54,689 nucleotides of DNA from NCBI GenBank assembly GCA_004552195.1, contig SFPC01000003.1, forward strand, positions 1 through 54,689, in the 5' to 3' direction. Under the pieces are notes generated by a model. The model made no database searches. It had not been told where the DNA came from and saw nothing but the letters and a program-made list of their open reading frames with translations. A program made the translations under genes and the position numbers. How positions within the stretch are numbered: position 1 is the first letter of the stretch; each line of letters begins with the position of its first letter. The stretch is from Bacteroidales bacterium. Its GTDB lineage: Bacteria > Bacteroidota > Bacteroidia > Bacteroidales > Bacteroidaceae. This document shows positions 52,002 through 54,689 of this stretch, piece by piece.

Positions 52002-53702
52002 TTACTTGACCAAACTCCGGAACGAAGCGTCGTTGAAAAGCGAAACAAACTCCAAGTCTTTCTTGGCGCGTTCCTTCAACGAAGCATCCTGTGCAAAAGC
52101 CTCCTTCAAATTTGAAACCACGGCCGCATCCTGGTTGGTACGGGCTGCGAGCACGGCTTTCAAGTAGCTTGTCAAGGCATCAGGTTTGGCTATACTGCCG
52201 AGCGTGGATGCGGCACTGCTGTAATCCTTGGCCATGATTTGTGCCAAGGCAGCAGAGTTGGTGTTCACCCCTTTGAGGCATTGGGCAGCCTGGTTGTAGT
52301 TGCCTTGTGCCACGAGCAGATTACCCAGCACTTCGTTATAATTCTGTGCCGTGGTGGCCTTAGCCAGATAGGACTGGGCAGCCTCGGCATTGTTTTCGGC
52401 GAGAGCTACCAAAGCTTGGTTGGCATTGACCTCGGGTGCATCGTTCTTCACCGCGGTAGCCTTCAGCAGGTAGTTGCGTGCGGCGCTGAGGTCGCCTTCC
52501 TGGATGGCAGCGGCGGCCAGGTTGTTGTAGGCGCGGTAATCGTTGGGGTTCTGCTGGGCGGCAGTGGTGTAAATATCCTTTTGTTCGGCCACATCTTCTG
52601 TCAGCGTGGCAGCATAGAGGAGTTCTTCCACCGACAGCTTGGCGGGATTTTCCTTATACTGTTCCTGGATTTCCTCGTCGGAGCGGCCAATCAGGTTGTA
52701 GTTGATGGTGAGGCGAGCGCGGCGCAGCTCGGGCAGGATTTCGTCGGCCAGCTCCTGGAAACCGGCAGAGAGGTTGCGGATTTGCTTTTCGCGCTCCTCG
52801 GGGTCGGGATACATGGAGAGCACGCGCAAGATGACCTCCTTGTCCTGGATGTTCGAAGCCTTGACCAATTCCTGGAAGCCGTCCCAGTCCTCGGCGGTGT
52901 AACGCTTCTCCACATCGGCATCGATGCTGTTGGCCTTGAGCTGCTTGTCTACGTAGTCGCCGGACGATTTCTGGCGTTTTTCGGCCAGGGCGGTGTTGAT
53001 CTTGAACGAGCCATCGGGCGAAGCGTAGGCCGACACTTCGATGTTGTCGAGCATATATCCCTTTTGATCGGCCTTGATGGAGCGGAGGGTCTGGAGGAAG
53101 TCCTGCACAGAGGTGGAGCTCAACTCACTGCTGCGTATGTTGGCCTGATTGATAAGGTACTTGATTTGCGCTTGCTTGGTTTGCTTGATAGCATATTGGT
53201 AAGCGTCGGTAGCAGCTTCTGTATGGCTGGTTGCCACGGTCGAGTGAATAAGATCGGAAGTGGCAAGCACACCATCGGCCACCTTTACTTCAGGAATTTC
53301 CACCTGTTTCTTGCCGAGCGTGGCCTTGAACGTCAGATAGAGTTCGCTTTGCTGCATGGCGGGGTCATAGGTGAAGGTGTTCTTCATCGTGTAGTTGCCG
53401 CCGAGCTTGTAGGAGATTTCCTGATCGTTTCCCTGTACCTTCTCACCTTGGAACGTGGCCGGCTGTCCCATGGCAGACTGATTGCCATAGCGCAAGACAG
53501 GCTGCACGGTAACGACAGCTTTTTTCTTCATGTATTTTTCGGGGAAACGACCGTTAATCGTTACAGGCACCTTGCCTCCCACTGCTTCGAGCGGAGAAGG
53601 GGTTACTGTAAAATTATCGGCAGAAAGTTCTCCCAACTTACTGCACGAAGACAGCAATAATGCACTGCCTAAAGCCAAAGAAAAAAGGGTTTTGCTTTGC
53701 AT
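52002..53702 (-). CDS. Lipoprotein with OmpA-like segment and TPR repeats
   Basis: The 566-residue protein has a lipobox (ALLLSSC, Cys20) and an N-terminal beta domain (about 25-150). A central OmpA-like segment contains VSAYASPDGSFKINTALAEKRQKSS (about 225-250), the pattern of peptidoglycan-binding domains, interrupted by a helical insertion. At least three TPR-like helical repeats follow from about residue 370 (for example DYRAYNNLAAAAIQEGDLSAARNYLLKA). It is probably anchored in the outer membrane and holds other envelope proteins. Homologues are widespread in Bacteroidales but I know of no fixed function. Its promoter is predicted at 53886-53915. Confidence 0.8.
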   Translation of the reverse strand: MQSKTLFSLALGSALLLSSCSKLGELSADNFTVTPSPLEAVGGKVPVTINGRFPEKYMKKKAVVTVQPVLRYGNQSAMGQPATFQGEKVQGNDQEISYKLGGNYTMKNTFTYDPAMQQSELYLTFKATLGKKQVEIPEVKVADGVLATSDLIHSTVATSHTEAATDAYQYAIKQTKQAQIKYLINQANIRSSELSSTSVQDFLQTLRSIKADQKGYMLDNIEVSAYASPDGSFKINTALAEKRQKSSGDYVDKQLKANSIDADVEKRYTAEDWDGFQELVKASNIQDKEVILRVLSMYPDPEEREKQIRNLSAGFQELADEILPELRRARLTINYNLIGRSDEEIQEQYKENPAKLSVEELLYAATLTEDVAEQKDIYTTAAQQNPNDYRAYNNLAAAAIQEGDLSAARNYLLKATAVKNDAPEVNANQALVALAENNAEAAQSYLAKATTAQNYNEVLGNLLVAQGNYNQAAQCLKGVNTNSAALAQIMAKDYSSAASTLGSIAKPDALTSYLKAVLAARTNQDAAVVSNLKEAFAQDASLKERAKKDLEFVSLFNDASFRSLVK

Positions 53703-53885
53703 GAATAATGAAATTGTTTAGTTGTTGGACGTACGCGCCCCGACTCCCGGTCGTGGCTTGCACACTGCATTTTTGTTGAGTTTAAAAGTTGAGAAGCTTA
53801 TCAGTTTGCCGGTTGCTGTTTCAAGGGTATGCCCCAAAAAACGTTCAACACGTTCACTTTTAAACTCTTACACTTTAATCAGGGG

Positions 53886-53915
53886 CAAAGATACAGCAAC
53901 CTTGGTGAAAGACAA
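53886..53915 (-). promoter_or_regulatory. Predicted promoter of the TPR lipoprotein gene
   Basis: On the minus strand TATCTTTG (53886-53893) and TTG (53913-53915) are spaced by 19 bases, a good Bacteroidota match. The start codon is 184 bases downstream, giving a long leader. Confidence 0.6.
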
Positions 53916-54143
53916 AACAATGCACAAAGATTTGTATCTGTTATCATCTATTAGGTCGCACGTTTTTGAGTTTTAAAACAACAGTGGTGTTCAACCGGGG
54001 TAACAGGCTGCTGACGACGGCATGATTCCGCATGAAAAGCACCGCAAGCGGCGATGGGAAAAGCCACTGCAATTCAACCGGAAAAGCAGCTGAAGCCGGC
54101 GCCCCACAAGCCGGAATGACAACTCGACGATTGGTGCATGACA

Positions 54144-54196
54144 AGTGGCGAACTATTTTTGTCTACTCGCCGAGTTGAAAAAAATAGTCCGCCACT
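54144..54196. repeat. ACTATTTTT hairpin, copy 2
   Basis: AGTGGCG.ACTATTTTT (54144-54160) pairs with 54180-54196 (17 bases, one mismatch), around the 19-base loop GTCTACTCGCCGAGTTGAA. The loop differs at only four positions from that of the hairpin at 31313-31367, while the outer stem has other bases that still pair. Confidence 0.75.
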
Positions 54197-54272
54197 ATTT
54201 GGCGCAAAGTCGGGAAGCTGCTCACATACTTCAGGTGCCGAAGCCGGAAACCTATCTTGCTTAAAATGCGGA

Positions 54273-54303
54273 GGTTATGAGGGATATGGTTATGAGGTTA
54301 TAA
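54273..54303. repeat. Single arm of the GGTTATGAG repeat family
   Basis: Two GGTTATGAGG cores occur here with the spacing of the paired arms at 4088 and 6809, but no complementary arm is seen within the next few hundred bases. Confidence 0.6.
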
Positions 54304-54365
54304 AGTTTGTCAGTGCGCCATGTTTGCAGCAGTAAACAGTTTCATGATAACCTGTCAGGTAAGAA

Positions 54366-54512
54366 ACGACAACGCTGACAACATGAGACAACTCGCTGCT
54401 TGGAACTGCCGGGTACATGACAAACACAGACAACAGCAAATTTGATGGTTTTCGGTGGTTGTCTGCTGTCATGGCCGCTGATGAAGTTGTCTTTAGTTGT
54501 CAGCGTTGTCGT
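54366..54512. repeat. GACAAC-rich nested inverted repeat
   Basis: The arm at 54366-54382 is an exact reverse complement of 54496-54512 (17 bases). Nested inside, CATGACA (54416-54422) pairs with TGTCATG (54467-54473), and AGACAAC (54428-54434) with GTTGTCT (54458-54464). The whole could fold into one long interrupted hairpin. It has no coding content and is similar in style, but not in sequence, to elements A and B. Confidence 0.65.
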
Positions 54513-54689
54513 CATGTAGCCATCGTTTCTGCTCTTTGAAATATTCCATGTAGAAGCGAAGCAACCTTCAACTTATTGCCTCCAACTTGCTAAGTAGGTG
54601 TTGAAAATTAGTTTATATCATGTGTGCTCTATTGGGATGCAGTTAGTTTCTTTTTTTGAGGGAGCATAGCGGGCTATGTGACCGAAAAA

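Larger units (their letters stand above)
53703..54689. other. Gene-free right end of the window
   Basis: This interval of almost 1 kb holds the promoter of the TPR lipoprotein gene, three repeat elements (54144, 54273, 54366) and a GCTCTTTGAAATATTCC stretch near 54530. It ends in GAGGGAGCATAGCGGGC-type sequence that may be the edge of a gene or mobile element beyond the window. No coding sequence is supported. Confidence 0.6.

Noticed and set aside
54520..54560. GCTCTTTGAAATATTCC, like an rRNA leader
   Set aside because: The motif is short and no rRNA or tRNA sequence follows inside the window.

Overview
The window is bacterial chromosome from a member of the order Bacteroidales (Bacteroidaceae/Prevotellaceae-like; I cannot resolve the genus). 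Many genes are preceded by the Bacteroidota -7 promoter element TAnnTTTG instead of a sigma70 TATAAT box. Surface lipoproteins, TonB-dependent receptors and secreted proteins with type IX-like C-terminal tails are frequent. The order WbqC / S26 paralogue / lepB / dapB, and a DUF4492 gene ahead of cydAB, are arrangements I associate with this order. No rRNA, tRNA or CRISPR array was seen.

Layout. 1-416: the 3' end of a type I restriction HsdR gene and a stump of an AbiH abortive-infection gene, joined abruptly to the core genome inside the 3' end of a WbqC-family gene. 361-3919 (minus): WbqC, a catalytically degenerate signal peptidase paralogue, LepB and DapB, probably one operon from a promoter near 3961. 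4250-6673: a large secreted multidomain protein. 7148-8509: hisS. 9598-17374: a secreted endonuclease/exonuclease/phosphatase-family protein divergent from an outer-membrane receptor, an OB-fold-type lipoprotein, a lipoprotein with two jelly-roll-like domains and a DNA/RNA non-specific endonuclease lipoprotein. I read this as a candidate extracellular nucleic-acid capture and degradation locus. 17525-23262: acpP, fabF, an RNase III with a roughly 520-residue disordered tail, and purD. 23455-28730: two membrane proteins, a zinc-type ABC binding protein and ATPase without a permease, and pnp. 28971-31244: a TonB receptor paired with a small periplasmic heavy-metal-binding protein. 31679-39027: two secreted proteins, a TatD-like hydrolase and an M16 protease. 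39793-43360: a Nudix hydrolase and DUF4492-cydA-cydB. 43565-44863: tyrS. 45338-48430: arsR and genes resembling arsF, arsG, a cysteine-rich thioredoxin-fold protein and an ArsP-type permease, a likely organoarsenical resistance operon with two palindromic operators. 48450-53702 (minus): a BtpA-family protein, ComM, a thioredoxin-fold lipoprotein without its CxxC, and a TPR/OmpA-like lipoprotein.

The gaps between genes are rich in structured repeats. (a) An 84-bp tandem unit occurs in two arrays, each beginning exactly at the predicted -7 box of an aminoacyl-tRNA synthetase gene (hisS and tyrS). (b) Two long elements have matching imperfect terminal inverted repeats and a CCTTCAC-rich centre. 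(c) A GGTTATGAG palindrome family forms stems of up to 31 bp. (d) A hairpin family keeps its loop while its stem changes in a compensated way. The strongest candidates for something little described are the nuclease/receptor locus, the 84-bp arrays, the inverted-repeat elements and the RNase III tail.
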